NCBI GenBank assembly: GCA_002633025.1
Contig: NMRB01000297.1
Location: 342,997-406,996 of the forward strand
Reading direction: 5' to 3'
From: Notospermus geniculatus
Taxonomy: Eukaryota; Nemertea; Pilidiophora; Heteronemertea; Lineidae
DNA: 64,000 bases
Below the pieces are notes generated by a model. That model was not told where the DNA came from. It searched no databases and worked only from the letters and a program-made list of their open reading frames with translations. Of the stretch, positions 46,252-56,161 are shown piece after piece. Each line of letters begins with the position of its first letter. The first letter of the stretch is position 1. The position numbers were made by a program, and so were the translations under genes.

Positions 46252-46536
46252 CCTGATAGCCGAGTGGTTATCACGTCCGCTGAAAACGCGGCAGGTCCCG
46301 AGTTCGAATCCCGGGCCATATGGGATTTCAATTCATTCCCGGCTCTTCATGTCCGTCGCATGGGACAGTAAGCCGTGGTGCCTTGTACCTTGTATCTTTG
46401 CAAGGGGCAAGTAAAACACCCCATCCAAGTGAGGACCATGAGTAGCTTGAAATGGCCTCTTCCGTACTCACCGGTCACCAGGGCCAATAATGCTATGGCT
46501 TTGGCCCTGACGGAAAAATCTAATACAAATACAAAT
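46252..46536 (+). mobile_element. tRNA-derived SINE, full-length copy
   Basis: The head reads CTGATAGCCGAGTGGTTATC (A box) and GAGTTCGAATCCCGGG (B box), a tRNA-like RNA polymerase III promoter. The body contains GTCCGTCGCATGGGACAG and the tail side TTGGCCCTGACGGAAAAAT, ending in a TACAAATACAAATA tail. ACCTG stands on both sides. Minus copies are at 5440-5935 (two), 11859-12095 and 52527-52735, and a tail fragment is at 36250. Confidence 0.85.
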
Positions 46537-46561
46537 ACCTGTAGGTCCGACAAGTTGAGAA

Positions 46562-46640
46562 CACGAAGTGACGACTGGGCCGGGAATTGAACCCGTGACT
46601 TCTCGGACTCGATTCCTCTGAGCCGCTGCGCTCTCCAAGA
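46562..46640 (-). mobile_element. Second tRNA-like SINE head, minus strand
   Basis: On the minus strand GAGCGCAGCGGCTCAGAGG (A-box-like) is followed by CACGGGTTCAATTCCCGGCC (B box). The segment lacks a clean cloverleaf end and lies in repeat sequence, so it reads as a SINE head rather than a tRNA gene. Confidence 0.55.
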
Positions 46641-47241
46641 AGACCGTTGAAATTCTCACATCTGCGGGCCGAAAACGCAGGTGGAACGACAACAGAAAAA
46701 ACCGAATACGGATCTACCGCCGACACTCATACATACGACGTGCCTGTGGGATATCCAATATGGTTGCCACAGCCGCCATCTTTGATTTGCATTTTGCGCA
46801 TTGACTCAACAATGCCACGGCCAATGATCACCATTTTTGGTGCGGATGTTGGGTTGGGGTTGACCTGTACGTCGGACAAGTTGAGTCCAACGCGCGATCA
46901 CTGCGCCACCGCACTCTCCAAGAAGACAAGCTGACCGTTAAAATTCTCACATCTGCGGCCGAAAACGCAGGTGGAACGAGAACGGAAAAAACCGAATACA
47001 GATCTACAGCCGACACTCATACATACGACGTGCCTGTGGGATTAAGTAGGGCTTGATCCGCAGTTCACACCGTAAACTAGACAATTCCGTAGAATCAGCT
47101 ACCATGTGGTAAAAAAACCACGAACAAAATATATCCATTTGTAGATTACGTCGCGGACTGTCGAGTTCTACTGGAAAAAAATTATCTATCGGGATGATAT
47201 CCGCTAACAGGGCCATCAACAAGATTTTTTAAACCCATCTT

Positions 47242-47472
47242 TTAAGGTGATGATTTGTTTTGGCGGTAAGTAGGCCGCCCGTCTGAAGACACAATGGGTA
47301 ATCCATCTCTCGAACTTGGGTTGAAAAGACAAAAAGTATCGGTGGTTTCAGAATCTATTCCCCGGTCTGTGTGTTTCGTAAGTTCACTGACCCTTGTTGG
47401 TTCACAAGAGTCACCATTATTTTCATCCTTGGTTTTCTTCCACGGTTTATGTTCGCGGATTTTCTCAGCCAT
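47242..47472 (-). CDS. Possible first coding exon or small ORF, unknown product
   Basis: ATG at 47472 in a good context (AACCATGG). The 76-codon frame begins MAEKIREHKPWKKTKDENNG and is hydrophilic and Lys/Thr-rich, unlike most chance frames here. A GTCAGT that could serve as donor occurs about 90 nt in. No partner exon was found and no family is recognised, so this is a weak call. Confidence 0.25.
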   Translation of the reverse strand: MAEKIREHKPWKKTKDENNGDSCEPTRVSELTKHTDRGIDSETTDTFCLFNPSSRDGLPIVSSDGRPTYRQNKSSP

Positions 47473-47961
47473 GGTTCAACCTTTCGAGGTGAAATTTGGA
47501 GGGGATGATTTTTGTATTATTGCTGTAGTTGCGAATCTGGGGAATTGTGTCCAGCAACATGGCGTAATAAAACGACTGGCTGCGAGAGACGGGCTAGGTC
47601 CACAATTAAATTTTCTGTACACGTCCTGTACATCGACTGTACGTACATACATTTTGCCAAATAATTCAAAAACTACAAATAGGAGTTGATTCAAATTTTC
47701 ACAGGCTCGATTGGCATTTGTTGTGAATATCATATTTGAGTTTCATTAAATTCCAATGATTCTAATTCTTTTTATTTGCAATTTTCTCAGACAATGTAAA
47801 TATCATACGAAATCGCCGCCGTTTCACTGCCCTGAAACCAGTATCCTTACACCCCTCTGCCGGGAACGGTAAATATCAGGCTAAAATAAAACGGGCCTAT
47901 GCTTTAGACTACTATATTCCGATCAAAAGGAACCAATTCTGAATAACCTACAACAAATTAT

Positions 47962-48080
47962 GGGCCGTATTTTAGAACGTTCCTTAACATTAAGGTCCAC
48001 CTTAAATCTGTTGTTCTCGATGGTTTTACATAGACTTAAGGTCGACCTTAACGTTAAGGAACATTCTAAAATACGACCCC
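47962..48080. mobile_element. 119-bp palindromic element
   Basis: GGGCCGTATTTTAGAACGTT and AACATTCTAAAATACGACCC are inverted, with CCTTAACNTTAAGG inner palindromes in each arm. Confidence 0.8.
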
Positions 48081-48534
48081 ATATCTTTATAGCCCACATT
48101 TACATGTTACAGGGTGTTTTTATTACGCACTACCAGCTCCCACTGTACAGTTTTCCTGGACCTAGCCCAGACTAGGCCAAACTATGCTGTTGCTGTTGTG
48201 GTTGTCGTGATGGGATATAACCAAATTGCCTGCTTCTTTGTAATCTTGCGGCACTCGTAACGACACGTCACCAATTTGTGACTAGTTGCCCGCTATTACC
48301 GAGGCCAAAAACGGAGACATAATCTTCGACATGGGCATCGATGAATGGCCCCGTAATACGGGGGCAATAATGGAGGAAATAATCGCCGATATTAGATGCT
48401 ATTGAGCTGAACTTTCCCGTAGAAGGGGGTAATCCTTTTCCAATTTGCCGCATTGTGTTCCGGCTGCAGTCTTACTCTTCGTTCCATTCTATAAGACGCG
48501 TGGTTTTAGGACCGATTTCTCCACAACGGTTAGA

Positions 48535-49300
48535 TCAAAATCACCATAGCATACATCAATCGATTTGTCTTTTTGGCCGCTACAGGCATCATCCTTTTCT
48601 TGTCCCTTAAAAACGTGACATAAAGAAGTGCTTTCACAAAGCAGTTTGCGTCCATGGCCGAAACGGCGGCCATTTTGAAATACGCAATGCATCGCGTTTG
48701 GTCACGCACCTGTAATGCATGGCCGATGCATTTACCAATAGAAATGGCGAGATGCCTGTGCTCACAGATTGGTCCCAGACCTTCGTTGGAAGGAACAGTT
48801 CGGACACAACATAACCCTAACCTAATGCTTCAAACCATAAAGTTTTCGTTGTGGGTTGACCATGATAATTTCAGGGTTTGGGGGTGCTGAAAATATGGGG
48901 TGGTAATTTCGCACGATATATCAATGCAGCCACTCCAAATCGGCGTAGTAATAAATTTACACTACTGGAAGACAGTGTTATGATGTGATCACTATCACAC
49001 TTTTGTCTCAAAACTTGAAAATTATTCTTTTCTCAATTATTTCTGTGCCAAACAGAATATCTAAGTGCCTTTTCCCAGATATTAACAATGATAAATGGAG
49101 AAAACAGGTTTTTTGAAGATCTACTTTTACCACGTACCCTCGCGCTGATTGGTCAATTCCAGGCACGTGACCGTTTGTGTAAACTGCACTGAACATCGTG
49201 GCGAAATAAAATATGGATTGCGAGGGAGGGATCCGTCATGCACGCGAAAAATGAAGATAGCAGAAAGATACCGACAAAAAAGACATGGGTGCTCATCGCC
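48535..49300. repeat. Diverged parts of the 15690-16140 element
   Basis: 48545-48720 and 49170-49290 match parts of that element (CATACATCAATCGATTTGTC; GTAAACTGCACTGAACATCG; GCAGAAAGATACCGACAA) but are separated by unrelated sequence. Confidence 0.55.
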
Positions 49301-49743
49301 CCAATTTCAATTTCTTGGTTCAAAAAGCATGCGATGTCAAATGCAAACTGTCCACGGAATTAGCTATTTCTTAAACAAGCGCCTCCATTATGAGAACAAA
49401 CATCCATTTTGATATAAATCAGGAGATAACAGTAGCACAAATGCAACCATCTGCCTCCGTGGACATTATCAATATTGTTCAAAGCGGAAGCTTGTTGTTG
49501 GAGCGATCTGGAAGCCTCTTTGGGGAGCTCGCCAAATCGACAGAATACGTCTCCTTCCGGCGGTAAATACACAATATTCGACGGCATGTGAATACGTGAT
49601 TAGCAGACGATAGTTTTTATCGTCTCTCCCGACATGGGATCCCGAGATATTGTGTCCATCATCACTCTGATGGTTTATGATTGTTGATTGGTAACTCATT
49701 GTCGTGATTGGCAATTTCACTCCCGCGGTGACAGATGATACAG

Positions 49744-49840
49744 CAAGTCGGCGTTTTATACACAACCCGTCATTGGAATGTCATTTTGCTGTAAGTCGGC
49801 GTTTTATACACAACCCGTCATTGGAATGTCATTTTACTGT
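49744..49840. repeat. Two tandem 49-bp units
   Basis: AAGTCGGCGTTTTATACACA plus ACCCGTCATTGGAATGTCAT occurs twice in direct succession. Confidence 0.9.
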
Positions 49841-50048
49841 TCCTGGTTTTAGCAAGTACATTTGCGATCACGTGATTGCTGTAAAATTGGTCTTCTGGGT
49901 ACAATTTCACCAAAAATCGACATGGTGGAGGGCGTACGTCCTAATATACATATGACTAACACCGCTCTTCACGCGAATTTTGAGCATTTATTGTCCTTAA
50001 AACGTCTAATTTAATCAAAATCGAACCAAACAGAGTGGTCAGAAGGGG

Positions 50049-50312
50049 TAAACAAACCTGGGCCTAGTGCACTGTACAGACCGTAAGCACAGGAGCCAAC
50101 TGTACAAATGCACTAGGCCGAGGTTTGTTTACCTTGCAAACCTAGGCCTAGTGCACTGTACAGACCGTAAGCACAGGAGCCAACTGTACTAATGCACTAG
50201 GCCAAGGTTTTTTACCCAAGGGGTAAACAAACGTGGGCCTAGTGCATTGTACAGACCGTAAGCACAGGAGCCAACTGTACAAATGCACCAGGCCAAGGTT
50301 TGTTTACCCCTT
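50049..50312. repeat. Three tandem copies of an 85-bp palindrome
   Basis: Each unit is GGTAAACAAACNTGGGCCTA, a CTGTACAGACCGTAAGCAC centre, then TAGGCCNAGGTTTGTTTACC. GTGCACTGTACAG and CTGTACAAATGCAC also pair. Units start near 50049, 50135 and 50220. Confidence 0.85.
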
Positions 50313-50788
50313 CTGACCTGTCATGGCCGACTTTCGCAGGGTGTCTATGGCTTTGCAACTTCTGCCTGTACCAGTCGAGTAGGTTTACGCCGTTAGCAAT
50401 AAGAGCGACGATGCAGGGACCAGCTACCGCGTGGATTTTATAGCGCGATCCTATTGAAGGAAAATATCGTCTCTGAGCAGCTTCTGAAAGAATTTTCAAA
50501 CTCTTAAATCGCTACTTAATGGAAGGGATGGATGTTTTCCGCCGTCGTTTGTTGCCTCGAGGCTGTTGCGAATGCAATATTCAAGACTTTTTCGTTTTTT
50601 TCTTCAACTTGATCGAAACCATTAAATTTGAATGGAATTAAATAAGACGTGTAACAGGAAACGCGGTAGCATTAAATTTAAGGAATAAGAATGGAAGAAA
50701 AAGATTAATGGTGGAATGATGTTGCACGGAAATCGCTATTTTCGCGTTGAACAAGAGTGCGAGATCATGATACAGTAGTGTGCAAAAA

Positions 50789-51010
50789 TACTCTAGATTC
50801 GTTCTTCTAAGGTTACTTCAGATATTCATGCTGTAGGTTTAGGCCTAGCCCACAATATAGACCATACAAAGAATTTATTGATTCTATTCAACATAACTGA
50901 CCAATGAGTGAGTCTTGCGTTACAGCTCTTTATTTTGCCATGCATATCAATAGGGTAGGCGGTCATATGGGTGTTCAGTGAAGTAACCTTAGAAGAACGA
51001 ATCTAGAGTA
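50789..51010. mobile_element. MITE with TACTCTAGATTCG ends, copy 2
   Basis: Colinear with 42265-42490 and differing by few bases. The ends ATACTCTAGATTCGTTC and GAACGAATCTAGAGTA are intact. Confidence 0.85.
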
Positions 51011-51332
51011 TTAAAACACTTGCCATGAACTGGAAAACGAAGTATTATTTCAATGAAATGACCCCAATGTAGCCATGAAACCATCGTTTCTTTCATTAAT
51101 GGAACCTTCAACCATACTGATATTGCATAATGAATGTTCCAGAGACACCTGCATGATACCTTTGTCAATTTCTTGGGAACGTACTGCATTTTGGAAATGT
51201 TGAAGAACTCTAAGGAAACTCTCTGGAATGAGCTTCTGAGAGCGTGGAATAACACTACTCTTAGAAAATACATAGACCCAATGCCAGAAAGATGTGCTGC
51301 TGTGGCTGCTGCCAAGGGGGGGGGGGGGTACT

Positions 51333-51528
51333 AAATGTGACCCGTCACAGCAAAAGTTGCTCTGAACTTGGCAGGTTGAAACCAAATGTTTGTCGGTTTC
51401 AGTATTGTCTGTCTATTGTGAAATCTAAAACAATCTATTTCTTCCATTCTCTCCTGGTGTCATCTTAGTTCGTTGAGGGTCACCTTGTGAGTGACATGCC
51501 CCTAGTTTTGATGTGACGGGTCACAAAT
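51333..51528. mobile_element. TIR element with TTTGTGACCCGTCACA ends
   Basis: AAATGTGACCCGTCACAGCA on the left and TGATGTGACGGGTCACAAAT on the right, with about 150 bp between. A poly-G run lies just before it. Confidence 0.7.
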
Positions 51529-52526
51529 ATTAGAGTAAAATGTAAAAAAGGACTGGACTGATAAATTCGTAGGGGAAAGAATCTCAGTACCTTTGCCTTT
51601 ACCTTTTGCAATGGCAGGGAAGTGAAATCCAGGCTCTGGGACCAAATAAAATACATGTATCAGTTTCTTACGATTTGCCAAGTGTTCTAATTGCACACTA
51701 CTGTAGTTGCGAAACCGCTACGATTGTCGAATGGTTTCCATCATTAGCACTGTTGCACCATAAGGCGGGGTCCGTGTACGCTGCTACCATCCACAGCTAT
51801 CGCATTTGCTTCATAGTTGCAAAAAAATATTTCTGGAGGCGTTCTTAACTGAAAACGAGTCGCAGTTAACATCAATACTGACGAAAATAATCGAAATTCT
51901 ACAACCGCCTCGTGTTTCTTGCCCAGAAAGACATGCGAACCCGCTGAGCGGAATAAGTTGCGTGCGAAAAAGGTTGGAAATGATCCCAGATTGGTGCGGG
52001 AAAAAAGTGCAGTGAGAACGAGAGTTGTGTCAATATTTTGTTGTCATACCGGCAGTGTTGCTCTAAGCCCCCCGGGGGTTCGTTCCTGCGGAGCGAATCA
52101 TAAGGCCGACAGATCTTTTCCAGTTCCACTTGAGCTGTAACATCCAATTCTCTCCAAATGCGTCATAATCGTTTTGCGGTCGCCGGAGCTACATCGATGG
52201 ATAATTCAGTTTTCTTGCTAAGGTGTGTTCATGTCGGTGTCATGTTGGACCCTCCGCTCCAGATCGTAGGGGCATTGTGGCGTGAAGTGTAAAAATGAAA
52301 CACCAAAGTTGATGGCCGTTGAATGCCATAAGTGCTGCGGAGGAGGCAAATAGATCTGTGTACGCGGCATGCACAAGCGTGCACATGTACATGTACATGT
52401 ACAGTATCTTTACATACTGTTAATCGTGTGTAAACGCCGGTTGCACTGCCCCCAGCATGACAACCTCCCACATTGTCCACAACGATTGGGTCACAGCTTT
52501 TGAAGAGTGTGGCCTAGCATTCAAAA

Positions 52527-52735
52527 GAGGTTATAGACCATCTCAAGCTACTCATGTTTCCACTTGGATGGGGTCTTTTACTTGCCCGAGCAAAGGTACA
52601 AGGTACAAGGGACCACAAGTGACGGCTTACTATCCCATGTGACGGACTGAAGAGCAAGGGATGATTAATCCCATATGGCCTGGGATTCGAACCCGTTTGC
52701 TAAGCGGACGTGACAACGACTAGGCTATCAGGGCT
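52527..52735 (-). mobile_element. tRNA-derived SINE, minus strand
   Basis: It shares CACTTGGATGGGGTCTTTTA and ends in GGGATTCGAACCCG and GACTAGGCTATCAGG, the complement of the B and A boxes. The tail half is truncated before TAGACCATCTCAAGC. Confidence 0.8.
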
Positions 52736-52905
52736 CCTGAAAGGAGTTCAAGACATCCTCTCGGGAGAAGTTACACTAACACTAACGTAACTTGTGTTAA
52801 GCGGCCCATACACGCGCAATATTATTGCACAATATGAGGAATAAAATGGCCAATATCAATAGGCTTTTTTCACTATAATGCTCTGCCTGTGCTTATGCCC
52901 TTTAG

Positions 52906-53340
52906 ACCAGCCCCTTTTACGGGAAGGCGTACGATTGGTTGCCTGGTATCCCTTTCCCAACCAAGAAAGGGATTGCACTTTCTAAACTACAAATCATAAA
53001 TTTATTGTGTTCACTGGACACTATAGAAGAAGCCGTTGTTTCAGCAAGCCTTACCGAAGATGGTGAGGCGTACAGTTTCCACATCGGTGCGGGGAAGTAT
53101 CTTTCCCTAAAAATATTTAAAGGGAAACAGTATATTGATTTAAGAAGGTACTTTAAACCGAAAGACGGCGTTAAACCCATTCCGACAAGGACTGGAAAGA
53201 ACTTGAATGTTGACGAATGGGAGGCATTTGTGGAAATTAAGAAAGTTGTTCCTGAGTTGGACACTGATTCCCACCAAAATCAAATGGGTTATTTGGAGTG
53301 TTCAGAATGTAATCCATTTGGGTGTGAACACTATTTGTGA
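52906..53340 (+). CDS. PC4/SUB1-like domain protein, start unclear
   Basis: The frame is open from 52906 to the TGA at 53338-53340. There is no ATG before the domain, so the 5' end may be spliced (TTTAG/ACC at 52905), decayed or use another start. Residues in the middle (GKYLSLKIFKGKQYIDLRRY, then GVKPIPTRTGKNLNVDEWEA) match the beta-strands and final helix of the PC4/p15 single-strand DNA-binding fold, known from a eukaryotic transcription coactivator and also from some viruses. The C-terminal tail has a Cys cluster (CSECNPFGCEH). It lies directly upstream of the tandem Cys-rich genes and near DNA polymerase remains, which suggests it belongs to the same virus-like or transposon-like element. 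The domain call is good; intactness is doubtful. Confidence 0.6.
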   Translation, partial: TSPFYGKAYDWLPGIPFPTKKGIALSKLQIINLLCSLDTIEEAVVSASLTEDGEAYSFHIGAGKYLSLKIFKGKQYIDLRRYFKPKDGVKPIPTRTGKNLNVDEWEAFVEIKKVVPELDTDSHQNQMGYLECSECNPFGCEHYL

Positions 53341-53461
53341 GTTCAGTTCAGTTCATATGTTCCCATGTCATGTCATCTCTGGTATAAATTATAGGCCTGG
53401 ACATAGACCCATCATATGCACTCCTATCTGCGAAGCTTCAGAGTCAAGTAGTTTATTGAAG

Positions 53462-53809
53462 ATGTCCTACACAGCCTTTATACAACAAGCCCTGAATGAG
53501 GAATACGGGGAAGATGTTTGGAAGGTTCGAGGCTACGGACTGATACGCGTACTCTACGGCGAAGAGGGCGACCCTGTAGTGGGTAGCGGCTGCATGATGG
53601 TAAGGGATGCTTGGGACATGGTAATGTGCCTGGGATGCAACCGCTCGAGATGCACCCACTGCACCATCAGCATGGTAAACCAACATCTATGGTGGGCTCC
53701 CGGCAACGTAATTCATCCATGTGAATGTTACTGCCGCTGCGGGGACGAAGGGTACAGCAGCGACTACAGTGACGACAGCGACACCAGTGACGAGAGTGAT
53801 GCGGAATAA
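53462..53809 (+). CDS. Tandem Cys-rich acid-tailed small protein, copy 1 (115 aa)
   Basis: ATG at 53462, stop TAA at 53807-53809 inside GGAATAAATT. The N-terminal half contains YGEDVWKVRGYGLIRVLYGE. The middle has CxxC pairs (CLGC, CTHC) and the end a CECYCRC cluster, followed by an acidic Ser/Asp tail (SDDSDTSDESDAE). The Cys pairs suggest zinc binding and the tail a nuclear or chaperone-like role; both are inference. Upstream, GGTATAAATTATAGG at 53379 could serve as a TATA box. I recognise no family. It is the longest and apparently most intact of four copies in direct repeat. Confidence 0.7.
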   Translation: MSYTAFIQQALNEEYGEDVWKVRGYGLIRVLYGEEGDPVVGSGCMMVRDAWDMVMCLGCNRSRCTHCTISMVNQHLWWAPGNVIHPCECYCRCGDEGYSSDYSDDSDTSDESDAE

Positions 53810-53869
53810 ATTATAGGCCTGGACATAGGGCCTATCTGCGAAGCTTCAGAGTCAATTAGTCTATTGAAG

Positions 53870-54211
53870 ATGTCCTACACAGCCTTTTTACACCTGAATG
53901 AGGAATACGGGGAAGATGTTTGGAAGGTTCGAGGCTACGGACTGATACGCGTACTCTACGGCGAAGAGGGCGACCCTGTAGTGTGTAGCGGCTGCATGAT
54001 GGTAAGGGATGCTTGGGACATGGTAATGTGCCTGGGATGCAACCGCTCGAGATGCACCCACTGCACCATCAGCATGGTAAACCAACATCTATGGTGGGCT
54101 CCCGGCAACGTAATTCATCCATGTGAATGTTACTGCCGCTGCGGGGACGAAGGGTACAGCAGCGACTACAGTGACGACAGCGACACCAGTGACGACAGTG
54201 ATGCGGAATAA
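53870..54211 (+). CDS. Tandem Cys-rich acid-tailed small protein, copy 2 (113 aa)
   Basis: ATG at 53870, 408 bp after the copy 1 ATG. It is nearly identical to copy 1 but has a two-residue shorter N-terminal stretch (TAFLHLNEEYGE instead of TAFIQQALNEEYGE), a Gly-to-Cys change in the VVCSGC motif and one tail change. The stop again overlaps AATAAA. The spacer upstream is shorter than in the other units. Intact frames in two neighbouring copies, with few substitutions, argue for recent duplication. Confidence 0.7.
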   Translation: MSYTAFLHLNEEYGEDVWKVRGYGLIRVLYGEEGDPVVCSGCMMVRDAWDMVMCLGCNRSRCTHCTISMVNQHLWWAPGNVIHPCECYCRCGDEGYSSDYSDDSDTSDDSDAE

Positions 54212-54285
54212 ATTATAGGCCTGGACATAGGCCCATCATATGCACTCCTATCTGCGAAGCTTCAGAGTCAAGTAGTCTATTGAAG

Positions 54286-54612
54286 ATGTCCTACACAGCC
54301 TTTTTACACCTGAATGAGGAATACGGGGAAGATGTTTGGAAGGTTCGAGGCTACGGACTGATACGCGTACTCTACGGCGAAGAGGGTGACCCTGTAGTGT
54401 GTAGCGGCTGCATGATGGTAAGGGATGCTTGGGACATGGTAATGTGCCTGGGACGCAACCGCTCGAGGTGCACCCACTGCACCATCAGCATGGTAAACCA
54501 ACATCTATGGTGGGCTCCCGGCAACGTAATTCATCCATGATGTGAATGTTACTGCCGCTGCGGGGACGAAGGGTACATCAGCGACTACAGTGACGACAGT
54601 GATGCGGAATAA
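54286..54612 (+). pseudogene. Tandem Cys-rich protein, copy 3, with in-frame TGA
   Basis: The same start as copy 2. An extra three bases create CCA-TGA-TGT at 54535-54543, stopping the frame at 54540 without shifting it; beyond it the CECYCRC cluster and a shortened acidic tail are still in frame to the TAA at 54610-54612. One Cys of the first CxxC is now Arg (CLGR). Part of the acidic tail is deleted. It is probably a pseudogene. I see no structure that I would call a SECIS element, but I cannot fold the RNA here. Confidence 0.65.
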
Positions 54613-54686
54613 ATTATAGGCCTGGACATAGGCCTATCATAGGCACTCCTATCTGCGAAGCTTCAGAGTCAAGTAGTCTATTGAAG

Positions 54687-54800
54687 ATGTCCTACACAGC
54701 CTTTTTACAACAAGCCCTGAATGAGGAATACGGGGAAGATGTTTGGAAGGTTCGAGGCTACGGACTGATACGCGTACTCTACTATTCGTGTTCGCAATGA
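54687..54800 (+). pseudogene. Tandem Cys-rich protein, copy 4, truncated
   Basis: It starts as copy 1 does (with the QQAL stretch) and keeps about 32 codons to RVLY. At about 54780 it breaks into unrelated sequence and stops at TGA 54798-54800. The break leads toward polymerase-derived sequence, so this marks a rearrangement junction. Confidence 0.7.
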
Positions 54801-54929
54801 GGATGACAGTTTGTTTTCGCCAGAACGCTTGTCGTAGCCAAGGCAAAAGTCGACGGTATACCCAAGAGTGATAAGCAGTTATGGCGGAATAAAGGTTTGT
54901 TGAGTACCTTTAGCCTGCAACAGCCGGTA

Positions 54930-55345
54930 TCAAAATGTATTCTATCATGATAGCGACTCAATAATCTTCCTTTATAAAGAAGGAATATACAACCCTAGCT
55001 TAGGCAGGTTTCTAGGTGATCTCACGGATAAATTAGGCGAGGGCGAAATTTGTATATTTGTCAGTGCAGGCCCAAAGATTTATGCCGCGGTATACATGTA
55101 CCTTCAAAGTATGCGGTTCCGGTCAAGTTACGTGCGAAGTAAAAGGGTTTACTTTGAACCATAGAGTAGGAGATGAAATTAACTTCGAAACCATACATCC
55201 AGAGTGAAAATCCGTAGCCAGGATAAAGTAACAGATGAGTATCCTCACAGGACTATCCGGCATCGTGACATGCGCATTACATCCAGGGACAAAACCAAAG
55301 ATTACGGTTTCGTGTGCACAAGCGGCGTACTGTTAACCACTACAA
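54930..55345 (+). pseudogene. Type B DNA polymerase, C-terminal block (decayed)
   Basis: Reading across frames, the stretch shows the palm motif C form YHDSDSIIF near 54941, then GRFLGDLTDKLGEGE, FVSAGPKIYA, and at about 55110-55206 VKGFTLNHRVGDEI followed by a TGA. Beyond it DYGFVCTSGVL recalls the extreme C-terminus of the same family. These match the DNA_pol_B_2 (protein-primed) polymerases of Polinton-like and related elements, as I know them. Frame changes occur at about 55090 and stops at 55204, so it is dead. It lies 5' of the N-terminal blocks, in the wrong order for one gene. Confidence 0.7.
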
Positions 55346-55530
55346 CACTGCCATTACATGTACATGTACATGTACATGTAGGCCTACTATGTAGCTGATT
55401 GACCGATAATTATGCTTTTATTTATAGTGTTGTTAATGTCACTGTCTACAAAACTGCATGAATATTGTCATATTGTTACTTGTGATTGATTCGTAAAATG
55501 ATATCTGTATTGAGAAAGAAACACAGGGTC

Positions 55531-55882
55531 ATTAAAGGGATACTTCACTCATTGTGTAAAATTTTGAAAATTTGAAATATCGTTAATACATTCAAATCCA
55601 CTGATATCTGCAACATGTCGTATTTTTTTAAATCAGCAAACTCATCATTTTATGTATTTTAATTGGATCCCAAAGGGACCATTGCACAGCACTCATGATG
55701 TCATCAGTGCTCAATGCATATTTATGAAGGTACAACCAATAGGCCTAGGCAGTCACAGTATTAGCTCATTCACTACAAAGGTCGTCACCCTATTGACACT
55801 AGTGACATCACAACTCATTGCAATAGTCTACATGGATTGATAAAAATTCAAAACTTCACAACGAGTGAAGTCTCCCTTTAAT
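55531..55882. mobile_element. TTAA-flanked TIR element inside the island
   Basis: ATTAAAGGGATACTTCACTC on the left and GAGTGAAGTCTCCCTTTAAT on the right: TTAA followed by about 15-bp inverted ends. The interior is AT-rich with CATGATGTCATCAGTGCTC. It separates the polymerase C-terminal block from the rest. Confidence 0.75.
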
Positions 55883-56161
55883 ACAAGTACGTGTGCATTT
55901 TTATGGCGCCAGTCACTTCCACTGTCAGATTACACAAACAAGGTTTTATCAGCACATTATGCAATTTTATCGAGCAAAATTTAATTTTGCAGGTATCCAA
56001 CAAAGATAGTGGTGCAGCCATAACCATTCCGGAACCTTGCACCCTCAGCAGTCCATCCTGCTGGACAATTTAAATTCTGTTTTTCTTGGGAATTTCAAAG
56101 AATGATCCCGTATCTCCCTGATACCAATTCAGGACAGTCGGGGAAAGCTTAATCACTGGAC

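Larger units (their letters stand above)
46134..47042. repeat. Tandem duplication; the first copy carries a SINE
   Basis: GGATATCCAACATGGCCGCC to GATGTTGGGGTTGGGGTTGA (46134-46250) recurs at 46744-46862. TCTCACATCTGCGG ... CATACGACGTGCCTGTGGGA (46655-46751) recurs at 46943-47041. The left copy is longer because a SINE sits at its GACCTG. Confidence 0.85.
53381..54790 (+). repeat. Tandem array of about 410-bp gene units
   Basis: Periods between ATGs are 408, 416 and 401 bp. Each unit carries its own leader (ATAGGCCTGGACATAG, CTATCTGCGAAGCTTCAGAG, TATTGAAG before ATG), the coding part, and a stop overlapping AATAAA. The array is bounded by the PC4-like frame on the left and polymerase fragments on the right. 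Confidence 0.85.

Noticed and set aside
46252-46330. Functional tRNA gene
   Set aside because: A and B boxes are clear, but the same head with the same non-tRNA body occurs several times, so it is a SINE.
52380-52410. ACATGT microsatellite as a special site
   Set aside because: Short ACATGT runs occur at many places here (also near 55356) and are ordinary low-complexity sequence.
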